In this document: piece by piece, positions 1-11,165 of the stretch | Layout: the number at the start of each line of letters is the position of its first letter | Numbering within the stretch: position 1 is the stretch's first letter | Notes under the pieces: model-generated | Seen by the model: only the letters and a program-made list of their open reading frames with translations | Database searches by the model: none | What the model was told of the DNA's origin: nothing | Position numbers and translations under genes: made by a program | From: Cotesia glomerata | Taxonomy: Eukaryota; Arthropoda; Insecta; Hymenoptera; Braconidae | Length of the DNA stretch: 64,000 nt | Direction of reading: 5' to 3' | Assembly (NCBI RefSeq): GCF_020080835.1 | Contig: NC_058158.1 | Span: 20,732,430-20,796,429 of the forward strand

Positions 1-3000
1 CATACATTGTCGGATAATATACAAGAACGTATTTCGGAAATTTGGAATTCGTTGCGTACAGAACATTTAAATGAAGAAGGTAAAAGTTACCTTGAAAAAC
101 ATATTATTAAAAACCATGATTTATATTATTTAGATGGAGATAAGATGGGTTGTACAGACGTATTAGAGCAAGACTTATTACGAGACGGTATCGTCGTACA
201 TTCTAAATCACCATATAACACGCCTGTATGGATAGTCCCGAAGAAGGATAATTCTCAGGGACAAAAACAATGGCGTATGGTTTTAGATTATAGAATGTTA
301 AATGAAAAGACAATTACAGACGCATATCCATTACCTTTAATTACCGACATATTAGACCAATTAGGAGGGGCGATATACTTTACAACATTAGACCTCAAGT
401 CAGGTTATCATCAAATTAAAGTAAGTCCGAAGGACAGACATAAAACCGCTTTCTCCACCCCCTTAGGTCATTATGAATTTGTACGAATGCCTTTCGGATT
501 AAAAAATGCTCCTGCAACATTTCAACGTTTGATGAACATTGTATTATTAGGTTTACAGGGAATCGATATTCTAGTGTATCTCGACGATATAATTATTTTT
601 GCGAAATCACTTGAAGAACATAAAGTTAAACTCGAACGAGTCGCGCAACGACTTCGCGAAGCAGGACTTAAACTACAGCCGGATAAATGCGAATTTTTGC
701 GAACAGAAGTCGCGTATCTAGGTCATATTATTTCCACTGACGGCATAAGGCCTGATCCGAGAAAAATCGAAGCAGTTAAAAATTTTCCAAAACCACAAAA
801 CATGAAAAATATTCGACAATTTCTAGGATTGGTAGGATATTACCGTAAATTTATTCATAAATTTTCTCAAATTGCTAAACCTTTAACAAATTTATTGAAA
901 AAGACGATAGTTTTTGAATGGGGTCCAGAGCAACAAAAGGCATTTGAAATATTACGTAATAAATTATGCGAAGAACCTGTATTACAATATCCCGATATGT
1001 CTCAACCGTTTATCGTAACGGCAGACGCGTCGAGAGTTGCAATAGCAGGAATATTGAGTCAAGGTCCTCTAGGAAAAGATAGACCAGTAGCATATACATC
1101 GCGTGTTTTAAACGATAATGAAAAGAAATATAGTACATATGAAAAAGAAGTTTTAGCTATTTTACATTCAGTATCACAATTCCGCCCATATTTATATGGA
1201 CGACCATTTAAACTAGTGACCGATCACAAACCATTAGTATGGATGTGTAACGCGAAAGACCCTACATCTAGACTCACGCGATGGCGTTTAAAGTTAGAAG
1301 AATATCAATTCGAAGTAATTTATAAAGCCGGTAAAACAAACGTAAATGCCGACGCACTATCTCGTAATCCCCCTAATATGCCGGACAATGAAGAAAAAGA
1401 AATAGCGAATAGCGAGAATTACATTTTTCCAATTACACGAGCTCAAGCTGCAAAATTTCGTCAAGAAATAGCGGAACGAGAAGCAGAAGAAAAACAATCC
1501 AAGCAACAGGAGAAGCCAGAGAAAAAAAATAGTCAAAAGAAGAAGGAAGAGCCAGCAGATAAGAAATTACAAGGTTCACCTATAGCTCATCGTTTAAGAA
1601 GCAAGATCAAAGCAGACGACATATCTCTACCCAGTACATCTAAAGGAGTGATGAAAAGAGTTTTCGATAAATTACCATCTTTCAAAAGAAACCAATTCAG
1701 TAAAGTAAAAAAGTCATCGTCATCAAGATCAGCAAGCAGTATAGAGTCAAGTGGTGAATCATCGGCAGCTGAAAGATCGGATATTAGGAAAACACCCAAA
1801 CGGACACAACTATATACTCCAGTAACAACGCCTCATTTACAACGACGACTGCATGAAGAACGTTTAACAGACCTAGAAATCTCAGGTGAATCCATGAGTA
1901 TGTTTTCGGATGACTCTGATAGCGAAACAATTGGAAGACGAGTACGAGTACCACCATTTATGGACAGACGTGTAAACGAAAGGGAAGATGGATTACATAG
2001 CGAAGTTGAAGAAAATGAGGACCAAGAAGATGTGAAGGCTAATAGATCAGGACGAGCAAGAAAAATTATTGAAACCAGAGACCAAATATTTATGCAGAAA
2101 AACAATTATTTGTATTTTCTGGATGAGTATGGTCAACCGGTTGATAGCGGAGCGACGAAATTAGAAGAAAGATCATTACTGCCTAAATTTAAGAATTTAC
2201 AAGCAGGTAGTATAGCTATAACGAGAATAGGTAGCAGACACCATGTAGCTATAATAGTTAGTAAAGGGGAATCTTTAAGTTGGGTTGTCAGGACACTGAC
2301 ACGCACCTTGACCAGACTTAACTTACGGACAATATCAATAGCTAAGTCTAGTAGCGTAAACGGTATCCCCTGGACTCGTATATCAACAATGTTAGGGGAA
2401 TGTTTTTCTAAAATCAATACTACACTGGTAGTATGTCTAGGAATAGTAACTTACGTGCCGAAAGAACAACGTAAGCAGGTAATAGAAGAAGCTCATTCAT
2501 CAGCTATAGGCGGTCATAAAGGGGTAACAAAAACGTATAACCGCATACGTTTACGTTATTTTTGGGAAGACATGAAAATAGACATACAAAAATTCATACA
2601 ACGTTGTTTATCGTGTCAATTGTTTAAATTAAAGCGTATTAAAACTAAACAACCGATGCAGATTACAGATACTCCTGAAGCTGCGTTTGATAAAATCGCG
2701 ATGGATATCGTAGGACCATTAACACGAACGAGAAATGGATATACTCATATTTTAACCGTACAGGATTTATTAACTAAATTAGTTATCGCAATTCCTTTAC
2801 GTCGAACTACTTCTGAAGATATTGCGCGTGCTTTAGTAAAGCGAGTTATTTGCGTTTACGGCACACCTAAATCGGTTTTAACAGATCAGGGATCTAATTT
2901 TGTTAGTGAATTAATGAGAAATTTCGCGAAAATATTTAAAATTAAACAATATCGAACTACTGCTTTTCACCCTCAATCTAATGGATCTATTGAAAGATCG

Positions 3001-3525
3001 CACCATTCACTCTTAGAATATTTAAAACAATTCTCCAATGAAGAAGAACATTGGGACGAATGGTTAGAATTAGCTACATTTTCGTATAACACTAGTGTTC
3101 ATGAAGGAACTAGATATCAACCCTTTCAATTAGTATTTGGTAGGCCGGCACGGTTACCAGCTAGCGTTTGTAATAATGAAGATGAATTACGTACATATGA
3201 AGACTATTTAATTGAATTAACTACTAAAATTTATGAAATTCAAGAAATCGCGAGAAATAATTTAATTATAGCCAAAGAAAAATCAAAACAGCGTTATGAT
3301 AAAACGGCGCACCCAGTAAACTTTCAAGTAGGAGATTTCGTTTTCTTAGTAAGCGGTAAGAAAAAGGGTAAATTAGGTAATCCGTATGAAGGACCATATG
3401 AGGTCACTGAAATAATGCCCGACGGTAATGTAAGAATTCAGTATAATCAAAAATCTAAAGTAATACATCCGAATCGGTTGATTTATTCAAGAATCAATCC
3501 CAACGAAGAAACTGATAGTGATTAA
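1..3525 (+). CDS. pol: Gypsy (errantivirus-like) Pol polyprotein, 5' end outside window
   Basis: This frame makes the replication enzymes of an LTR retrotransposon. It is open from base 1, so the true start and the protease lie upstream. Residues are numbered from base 7. Reverse transcriptase spans about 50-260, with Asp129 and the YLDD active site at 191-194. RNase H spans about 330-455 (Asp340, the TDHKPL motif with Asp406, end motif NADALSR). Integrase spans about 815-1110, with a zinc finger (GGHKG, RCLSC) and a catalytic triad Asp900, Asp960, Glu996 (35 residues between the last two). A GPY-type module (EGPYEV) follows near 1128. An unusually long Lys/Glu/Ser-rich, low-complexity linker of about 350 residues separates RNase H from integrase. 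No stop or frameshift interrupts the visible part. An env-like frame follows 20-25 bases downstream, which together with the motifs supports the errantivirus-like assignment. Confidence 0.95.
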   Translation, partial: HTLSDNIQERISEIWNSLRTEHLNEEGKSYLEKHIIKNHDLYYLDGDKMGCTDVLEQDLLRDGIVVHSKSPYNTPVWIVPKKDNSQGQKQWRMVLDYRMLNEKTITDAYPLPLITDILDQLGGAIYFTTLDLKSGYHQIKVSPKDRHKTAFSTPLGHYEFVRMPFGLKNAPATFQRLMNIVLLGLQGIDILVYLDDIIIFAKSLEEHKVKLERVAQRLREAGLKLQPDKCEFLRTEVAYLGHIISTDGIRPDPRKIEAVKNFPKPQNMKNIRQFLGLVGYYRKFIHKFSQIAKPLTNLLKKTIVFEWGPEQQKAFEILRNKLCEEPVLQYPDMSQPFIVTADASRVAIAGILSQGPLGKDRPVAYTSRVLNDNEKKYSTYEKEVLAILHSVSQFRPYLYGRPFKLVTDHKPLVWMCNAKDPTSRLTRWRLKLEEYQFEVIYKAGKTNVNADALSRNPPNMPDNEEKEIANSENYIFPITRAQAAKFRQEIAEREAEEKQSKQQEKPEKKNSQKKKEEPADKKLQGSPIAHRLRSKIKADDISLPSTSKGVMKRVFDKLPSFKRNQFSKVKKSSSSRSASSIESSGESSAAERSDIRKTPKRTQLYTPVTTPHLQRRLHEERLTDLEISGESMSMFSDDSDSETIGRRVRVPPFMDRRVNEREDGLHSEVEENEDQEDVKANRSGRARKIIETRDQIFMQKNNYLYFLDEYGQPVDSGATKLEERSLLPKFKNLQAGSIAITRIGSRHHVAIIVSKGESLSWVVRTLTRTLTRLNLRTISIAKSSSVNGIPWTRISTMLGECFSKINTTLVVCLGIVTYVPKEQRKQVIEEAHSSAIGGHKGVTKTYNRIRLRYFWEDMKIDIQKFIQRCLSCQLFKLKRIKTKQPMQITDTPEAAFDKIAMDIVGPLTRTRNGYTHILTVQDLLTKLVIAIPLRRTTSEDIARALVKRVICVYGTPKSVLTDQGSNFVSELMRNFAKIFKIKQYRTTAFHPQSNGSIERSHHSLLEYLKQFSNEEEHWDEWLELATFSYNTSVHEGTRYQPFQLVFGRPARLPASVCNNEDELRTYEDYLIELTTKIYEIQEIARNNLIIAKEKSKQRYDKTAHPVNFQVGDFVFLVSGKKKGKLGNPYEGPYEVTEIMPDGNVRIQYNQKSKVIHPNRLIYSRINPNEETDSD

Positions 3526-3529
3526 AAAA

Positions 3530-3544
3530 TTGTTTGTTTTACAG
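3530..3544 (+). promoter_or_regulatory. probable env splice acceptor
   Basis: A pyrimidine-rich run ending TTTTACAG lies between the pol stop (3523-3525) and the env frame. Insect errantiviruses express env from a spliced RNA, so this is the natural acceptor. The env frame downstream has no good ATG at its start (the first codon after the acceptor region that can serve is GTG at 3550), which also fits a start codon supplied by a 5' exon. Confidence 0.55.
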
Positions 3545-5418
3545 AAAAGGTGAGGAAACTATTTCTGGGAATAATCTTTTTCAGGTTCACCTTTCTAATC
3601 TACGTGAGGGGAATAAAAGGGGACACGGTCAAGTATACATCATTTGCTCACAAAACCGGTATTTATTTCGAATATTTGGAAGATGTCCGACTCACCAAAA
3701 ACAATTGGAAATTAGTAGCACTTTTTAACTTAACTGATCTTGAACTTAAAAGACCAACAATTTCAAATTTACAAATAGATTCGGTTGATCTACAATGCCA
3801 AGCATATATCAATATATCAATTTGTCGTCAATATATCGAATTAAATCTCTATAACCATTTTATCCAACAAATATATTTAAAATTAACCGAGTTAAACCAC
3901 TTAATGTATGCCGATAATAATCAAGAAACACCCATTAATTCTGATAAAGAAGTTACATTTCGTAGATATATCATTGATTTAAGTAACATTTTTCCAACCA
4001 TATACAATATACATACACATATTTATAGATATAGTCAAATCGTTGATGCCGAATTATTCTTCGAACAAGCTCGTTTATTTAAGTCCCAGGATAGATATAA
4101 CAAATTAGTAAAGAGTATTACCAATTTCTTGAATCAAACAAATCCATCACCTATAATATATTTTAATTACTTGAATGAATGGAGCATTCATATAAAAGAA
4201 TACTTTTCTCAGTACCTTGATCATGCCAAAAACGTAATAGAAACCGTAATTTATGCTATGTCGGGGAAATTGAGTCCTCGAGTTCTTAGTCCTCAAATAC
4301 TTTCACAAGCCCTAAAAGAATTCCGAACAAATTGCACCAGTTGTAACCTTATAATTGATCCAGAAGATGTTTATTTAGGAAAAGTCGGAATTAAACTTGA
4401 CCTTTTTAAGAATTTCTTGTTCTTCACTATAAAAGTTCCTCTTTTAGACTCTGTTCAATTTAGCTTGTTGAAAGCTCACCCTTATCCAGTCCCACAAAAA
4501 TGCAAAAACAAAACAATGTCTACTTACGTACAACCTAGTTCCGATTATTTATTAATGTCTTCTAAATGGTATTCTCCAATAACCCGTGATGAATTAAAAC
4601 ATTGTTACAATTTTAAGGACTACTTAGTATGCAAGCCGAGTTTTATATTCTTTGAAAATACCACTGACCCCATTTGTGAGATAGATCTATTATCTACCCA
4701 AGTACAAGACAAATTTCCCCCTCGGTGTATTATCAGGGTAAATCAAAATTTTAAACCGTATTGGAAACCATTGGAAAAAGCAACCGGATGGTTATACTCT
4801 GTTTCAAATCTTGAATTACAAGAAACTACTCTTAATAAAATAGTAGATAAAATAAATATTTCCCATTCAGGAACCCTCACATTAATCGATTCTTCTCACT
4901 CATTAACAGTTAACGATATTAAGTTAATGGGATTTTCTAGTAAAACCGGGGTCTATACAACACAATCAACTTACGAGTTAGATTTAATTCAGATTCTACC
5001 TAACATCTGCGAAATATAATTTAAAGCAACAACTAACATTCCTTATATTCTTAATCAATTATCATATGATTTTACTCTAAATGACGTCCCATCTCAAACT
5101 CAAAATGTGTCAATTCATAACCACCCAAATCGTGGCACATTCTACCTTATTTTGGGTATATTTTTAATTATTTTTATTATTATTTATATCTTGAGCTTTA
5201 ATTTCAAGAAAATAGCTGAAAGCGCCCCAATTGAATTGTCTAACCAAACCGAAGTTACTTTAACAGAGCCTGATGCACACATCTATGATGTTCCATCTAG
5301 CAATATATCGGTAAGCACTTCTCCTAATAATTCTAAGAGCGAGTCGAAACCTCTCGAAATAGAAATGCGTAATATCCGAAAAACTTTAACTTTTAAAGGC
5401 ATGCCCGAAAAAATTTAA
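3545..5418 (+). pseudogene. env: envelope (baculovirus F-like) gene of the Gypsy element, one in-frame stop
   Basis: The product would be a membrane fusion glycoprotein of the errantivirus type. The first part (to 5019) starts with a hydrophobic signal-like segment, carries many Asn-X-Ser/Thr sites and scattered cysteines, and contains F-protein-like stretches (LSPQILSQAL, VPLLDSVQF). A TAA at 5017-5019 interrupts it. The same frame then stays open to 5418 and encodes a strong transmembrane segment (about 5140-5210) and a short cytoplasmic tail. The break is therefore one nonsense codon between ectodomain and membrane anchor, with no frameshift. I see no clear multibasic furin site or fusion peptide, so that region may be eroded or divergent. 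As it stands only a secreted ectodomain could be made. Family assignment rests on position, topology and weak motif resemblance. Confidence 0.75.
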
Positions 5419-5750
5419 TTTCTAATACATTTTCCAATTCTTAGAAAACCGATAGGTATCCCTCCGACCAACCCAAAGGAATAACCTAAAGCCTTGTCGA
5501 TCCTATTTTTAGAATAATTACTAATAAGAAATTATCTCTACCACTACCTGATTTCCCTCCAAAATGCCTCAAGAAGTATAAAAGAAAAGATTGAAATTAA
5601 AATATATATCCATAATCATACTTATTCATCTACTCTATCAAACGAATTATTTTTTTTGCTTCACACTAATAAGTATTTAAAAAAATTTTACAGAGCAACG
5701 TGATATTACTTTATAACCCATAAGGTATTTGTTTACGGATTAGTAATAGC
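5419..5750 (+). mobile_element. probable LTR of the errantivirus-like element
   Basis: This stretch lies between the end of env and a primer-binding-site-like TGGCGC at 5751. It contains a TATA box (TATAAAAG, 5577-5584) and AT-rich sequence, as expected for U3-R-U5. The right edge is supported by the TGGCGC; the left edge is uncertain, because no clear polypurine tract was found. No second copy of this LTR is in the window for comparison. Confidence 0.5.
5577..5584 (+). promoter_or_regulatory. TATA box in putative LTR
   Basis: TATAAAAG about 170 bases before the primer-binding-like site. Position and sequence fit an LTR promoter; it is not proven by a start-site motif. Confidence 0.4.
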
Positions 5751-6039
5751 TGGCGCATCAAGTACCGAAGTCGACACCACTAAAGGGAATATAAATCAAG
5801 ATGAATCAAGGTGGAAATCACTACGATCCAAAGAGACCACTAGGAATAGATGATCAATTCATCGAACTTATCATTACAGTAGTCAGAGAAGGTTATTTTA
5901 ATTATTCAGAATTTAGATTACGGGGTCCTCCTAACATGGCGTCACTACAGAATTTAAGGCTGCAATATTAGTATTGTCCAATAAAGAAGTCAGGGAAGAA
6001 GCAAACAATTATAAGCATAACAATTCACGTAAGATATGA
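5751..6039 (+). pseudogene. primer-binding site and truncated gag-like start of a second copy
   Basis: TGGCGCATCAAGTACCG at 5751 looks like the start of an internal region. An ATG at 5801 opens a 56-codon frame (to 5971) rich in polar residues. At about 5950 the frame with coding character switches by one register and stays open to a TGA at 6037-6039. This is what the N-terminus of an errantivirus Gag with a frameshift would look like, but I cannot prove homology by eye. After 6040 coding character is lost and a TATG-rich simple repeat begins (about 6050-6095). Layout (pol-env, LTR, primer site, gag start) suggests two copies sharing one LTR. Confidence 0.4.
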
Positions 6040-9000
6040 GTGTATCTGTTCACATATATGCATGTATATGTGTATGTATAAGCATGCATACAAATAGTTG
6101 GAATAATAGCATCCACAATTGACAGTGTTATCTCAGTTATTGAGTTACTGGCTAGTAAACCCTCGCTTTCGCTTAAGATTACTCCTTTGCCGTTCAATGT
6201 TGAAGTTCACAATATTTAACCAGAGAAATTTTTCTAATATTTCTTGTCATCATTTGACTTTGGATAACTAGCATTAAGTCTGGATTTCACCATCGAACAT
6301 ATCTAGTTTATATTCCTAAGTAATCATCCACTAGTTGATGAATTATAACTTAATTGTACACCTGCAATGCGATTGACTTCCAATACTTATATAGTGTTTC
6401 TAATTTTTATTAATCCACTTCTTTAGTTTATTAAATCTAACAACAAAATTTTTTATTAAAATCTAGGAAATCTAACAAAGGAAAAAAAAACTATTAACAA
6501 AATAATTCTATTGTTTACTTAAATTAATGAACAAAAAAATATATAAGTAAACACTAAATTTATAAATTTATGACGAATCTTTTCTTACATAAGTTTCAAT
6601 TAATTTTGAGATAGAAACAAATTCAATATGTCAGTAAATTTCAGTATATACAATTCATCGCATGTATTAAAATGCGAGAGCATATGAGTGGTCTATTCAA
6701 TATAACACTATGTGATCATTTATGAATTATTTTAGAAAATGAACTTCAATACAATTCTAGAAGTCATCATTAAAAATTCTCAAATCACAATTATTGTCCT
6801 TTCAACAAATAATATAAAAATCACTTCTGTGTAATCAACGTGAAAACTATATACCTACCTCATTGATTATAATTTCATGCACTTATGAAAATTATTGATT
6901 AAAGAGTAGTTCTAAAATATGAAAGAAAATTTTTTATTAGTAGCGACTCTTAAAATCGTGTAGCATTGTAAAAATAATCGTCCAATAATGACACGCCAAT
7001 ACCTTAATGAGAAAAGTTCAAATTTTGAAAAATGCTCGTAAATTAAAATACAGCAATAAAATAATCTATCCTATTATGACATATGTATATATTGATTTAA
7101 ATAATATAACATCCGAAGCATCAATGTCAGAAAAAGTTAATCTATAAATTTTATGAAATTATTTCTTCAACAAAGGACCTTAAGGGGTAATGTCCGCAAA
7201 TAGGGTAACGCAAAATTTTAAACAAATTTTTTTCTATGTTGTAATTGACATAATGACCTGAATTTTTGCATAGATGTTTAAAACGATGTAAGAAAGGGCA
7301 AACGAATAAAATTTTTAGAATTTTCCAAAAAAAAAATTACAGATTTATTTATCGATCGACCGGCAATTGATTTTTCATCATTATTTAAAGTTTTATCATG
7401 TAAAATACAAAAAACGAATTCGATTGCCCTTCTATATAATATTTGTAATGTAAATAAATTATTATTTCATCGATATATTCTATAGATTGTTTATAAACTT
7501 TGAAATAAAAATTAGGTAATAATATTATAAACAATTTAGATGTAAGCAGCGGTACAGCGATATTGCTGACGACAAGAGATGGAAGCAGTGGTATGTGCCA
7601 CGGTATTTTTCGAACGTTACTCACCGCACATTCGAAAGATGGCAGTGCCAGTTCTACACATAGAATACTTGTAATCTGCAATATTTTCCCACATCGGTTG
7701 GTTTTTTTTGTATATTAGTTACGTTGACAGTTATCAGACAATTTGTTAATAATTTTTTTCAACGAGTAAATAACAAAAAATATGAAATTTTTCAATTTTT
7801 TTTGCAGAAATTTTAAAAAGTTTTCAATTACATTTATTAAAAAGGCCTTTTTCAGTTATAATTTATTTTATTAAAACAACCAACAAATTGTTGAGTGTCT
7901 GCAAATTTCAATATTATTTTTCTACTTTTTCTAAAAAGGAGCAAACAAGGAAAAATTGCAAATTTTTGAAATTTATGCAAGAATTTCAAATGTATTTACT
8001 TATTTATCACATTGCTCTGAATGAAGGGTGTAAATTCGATTAATCAATTTTTTCATTTTTCAATAAAACTGAATCATTAATATCTCATTTGATAACATGA
8101 TTTATAATAAAGTGACTTTGCTTGAAAAGAAAATAATCGTATAGTAATATTTTCAAAAAATTAAGTTGTAATTGAAGTATCTAACTGGCGTACATTAATT
8201 ATATGTATACATTTTAACTTCCCGCTTTGAGTAATTCACTTATCATTGGACATTGCTTATCTTGCTATTCTTTTCTAACCTCTCAATTCTAATCTTTTAT
8301 TTTCGTAATTATTTATCAAACAATAGTAATGTGATTGAAAATAAAAATCTTTAGACCTTTTTTACATAATTATTGATGGCAGCAAATACTTATTTTTTAT
8401 TTTCTTCGTTTTGTTTTTCAATGAATTTTGATGAAATTTCAGAAGTTTTGGAACAGTAAGAGAGAGCGTCATATATTCTCCGCATGCGCAGTAATGGGGC
8501 AAAAATAAATAATTCTTTAGTTTTGAAGTGACCTCCGGTTTTTGGAGCATAAAAAAATTTAGAAATATTTGATAATATTACATTAACTGTTTTTTTAACT
8601 TCTACAGTCAAGATTTATATTATTCCGGGATAAATTTTTTTTTTAATTTTTATGCGGAAAGTGGCCTGATGATATTTTCTAAAATTTCTTAAAATTTGAT
8701 AATTTTATCATAAGTTTTGATAAAAATTTATAAAATTTTATACAAGTTTATTGAACTTTATGTAATTTTGGATAAATAATTCCTTATGAAATTTTAAGAA
8801 CAATTTTGAGATAATCCAACAATTTCGCATACTTTATATAAATATTTATTAAAAGCACACTGCTACGAGATAATAGTAGCAAAGTATAACTATTTTTTAA
8901 TAAATCCAGTTACAAGCAGTATTTAATATTTTGTGATATAAATCAAATGTAGGAAATAGACATTAAGTTGAGCAGTCCATCATTATCTACTAGTGGATAT

Positions 9001-9059
9001 TTTTTTATTATTTGATTGTGAAAATAATTTCTTAATAACTTCTGAAATTAATCAACTAA
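6040..9059. other. AT-rich non-coding stretch
   Basis: No frame here has the length or composition of a gene; the open frames are AT-rich chance frames. A TTAAGGGG motif at 7190 resembles the end of a TTAA-type transposon, but no partner inverted repeat was found nearby. Confidence 0.6.
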
Positions 9060-9490
9060 ATAACAAATAACATACTTCAGAACATTATGGAGCATATAGT
9101 CCAGTTAGCCTCGAGAAAAAAGTGGCTTGTTCGCCATCACTTTTCGACAAAATGTCCCGATTTTGCATTTTTTTTTTTTTTTAAATACTTAGAAAAAATT
9201 CTAAACATTTATGTGTATGGGGGGAAATACCGCCTTTTTTTTAATAGCGTTTCAGCGTTGAGCTTTAAATTAAAATATCTCAGAAACTACACAAAAGTAG
9301 TCGAGATATGCTGCGTATGAAATTTACAATTAAATAGGAAAGAGAATGAGCCAAACCCGATGTCTCTACGACCAATAGTTTACGCTTATGAACAAATAGC
9401 TCTAACTCCGCGAAAAATCATTCAATTTATTTTTGTTTTCTTTCCATTATAGCTATTGTTGTCTTCTATAAGGAAAAATATCAGCTAAGC
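9060..9490 (-). repeat. left copy of an inverted repeat flanking the Helentron
   Basis: Read on the minus strand, this segment resembles 18130-18480 on the plus strand. Shared landmarks include ACTATTGGTC, CATCGGGTTTGG, TTTTGTCGAAAAGTG, CTGGACTA and ACTTCAGAA in the same order, with many differences between. The two copies sit on opposite sides of the Rep-helicase element in opposite orientation. By eye identity is only moderate (roughly 70% in the best parts). Confidence 0.6.
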
Positions 9491-10930
9491 TCAAAAAATT
9501 TTTTTTGAATTTATTTAAATTATTTTCAGTTTTTCGAATTTCTACATTAAAAAATAGTTAAAATTAGAAAAAAATTATTTTTTTTTCATGTAAAAATTTT
9601 TCCGGCAAAAAAGAATCAATATGAAAAAAAAAAAAAAATTTAAATGCAAAAATATACCTAACAAGTTTAAAAAAATATGAGCTCTACGGTGACTTGAACT
9701 CCGAGACAGTGCACGTGCGCCATTCCCTTTAAACCGTTGTTGGAGAAACATGAGAGAAATAATAATAATGTGAGGCAAATAATAACAATAGTAAGGACCC
9801 CTCAAATATTCGGAGTAATTTGTTTTTTCTTTTTTTTTTTTAATTTTTTCTTTTTCAAGTCTTAATGAACTTTTAAAAAGTCAATCCCACAATATAGATA
9901 TCAAACGATTCCAAATTTCATGAATCGCAAAAATATCCTATCGTGTGGAGAACTTTTTTTTTTTAATTTTTAAAAAAATCATTTTTAATTAACAATTAAA
10001 AAATCGATTCCTCACTATAGGTATCAAATGATTCCAAATTTCATGAATCGTAAAGATATCTTACTGTGTAAAGAACTTTTTCTTTAAAAAAATTTTCTAT
10101 TTGCTTAAAAAAATTATTAGTTAACAATTAAAAAATCAATTAAAAAACAATCAAAAATTTTATAACATAACAGTTTATTAACTTATTAGTTTTTAACAAA
10201 AAATAAGTTAACATTTTTAAAATCGATCATTTATTGATAATAGGTTTTCTGATTGAATCTTCTGATTGATTCTTTTAATTGATTTTTTAATTGTTAACTA
10301 ATAATTGTTTTAAACGAATAGAAAATTTTTTTAAGCAAAAAGTTCTTCACACAGAGTGATATCTTTACAATTCATGAAATTTGGAATCGTTTCATACCTA
10401 TAGTAAGGAATCGATTTTTCAATTGTTAACTTACAACTTTTTTTTTAAAAATAGAAAATTAAAAAAAAAAGTTCTCCACACTATAGGATATCTCTACGAT
10501 TTACGAAATTTGGAATCGTTTGATTGTGGAATTAATTTTTTAAAAGTTAATTAGAACTTAAAAAAAAAATAAAAAATTTTAAAAAATATGAAAAAACAAA
10601 TTACTCCGAGTATCTGAGCGGCCGCTTACTATTATTATTATTTACCTCACGTTATTATTATTTCCCCCATTTATCTCTGACAACGTTTTGAAGGAAATGG
10701 CGCACGCACTCTGTCTCGGAGTTCAAGTCACCGTGGAACTCATATCTTTTTAAACTTTTAAACTAAAATTTAGCACAAAAATTTTTTTTTTATTTTTTTT
10801 TCACAACGGTATTTTGTTGCCGTCAAAATCTTTATAGACAAATGAATAATTTTTTTCTAGATATGATTATTTAGATGCGGAAATTCGATAAACTGAAAAC
10901 CATGTAAATAAATTAAAAAAAAAAAAAGTG
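9490..10930. repeat. 1.4-kb imperfect palindrome (foldback)
   Basis: The left arm (about 9490-10200) reappears reverse-complemented in the right arm (about 10215-10930). Good markers are GGTGACTTGAACTCCGAGAC (9689 onward) against its complement near 10720, and GATTCCAAATTTCATGAATC against GATTCATGAAATTTGGAATC-type copies. Each arm also holds two tandem copies of a roughly 120-bp subrepeat (9897 and 10019 on the left). The outermost arms contain a word similar to a tRNA B box (GAGTTCAAGTC). No coding frame. It looks like a foldback element or MITE with long arms. Confidence 0.8.
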
Positions 10931-11165
10931 TGTGTGTCCGCTCCGACGCACGACTGGAGTTTACTCCTCAAGAACGATTATAAAATAAATAAATAGATAA
11001 GGGAATACGGGTATAAATGAATGCATTTTTGATGATACTTAGATTATGCACGGTAGATTTTTATTCTATTAATTATACAATAAATTTTTTGACATACATA
11101 AGGAAGCCATGAAAAAATATAAACAATAATAATTTAATATAATAGAATGTTGAGCAAGATTGATT

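Noticed and set aside
9219..9234. GGGGGGAAATACCGCC, similar to the inverted end of the TTAA element at 33103
   Set aside because: No TTAA beside it and no partner end; the related repeat copy at 18130-18480 lacks the word. Probably chance in a G-run.
9688..9720. tRNA-like B-box word in the palindrome arms
   Set aside because: No A box, acceptor stem or cloverleaf could be drawn; not called as a tRNA.
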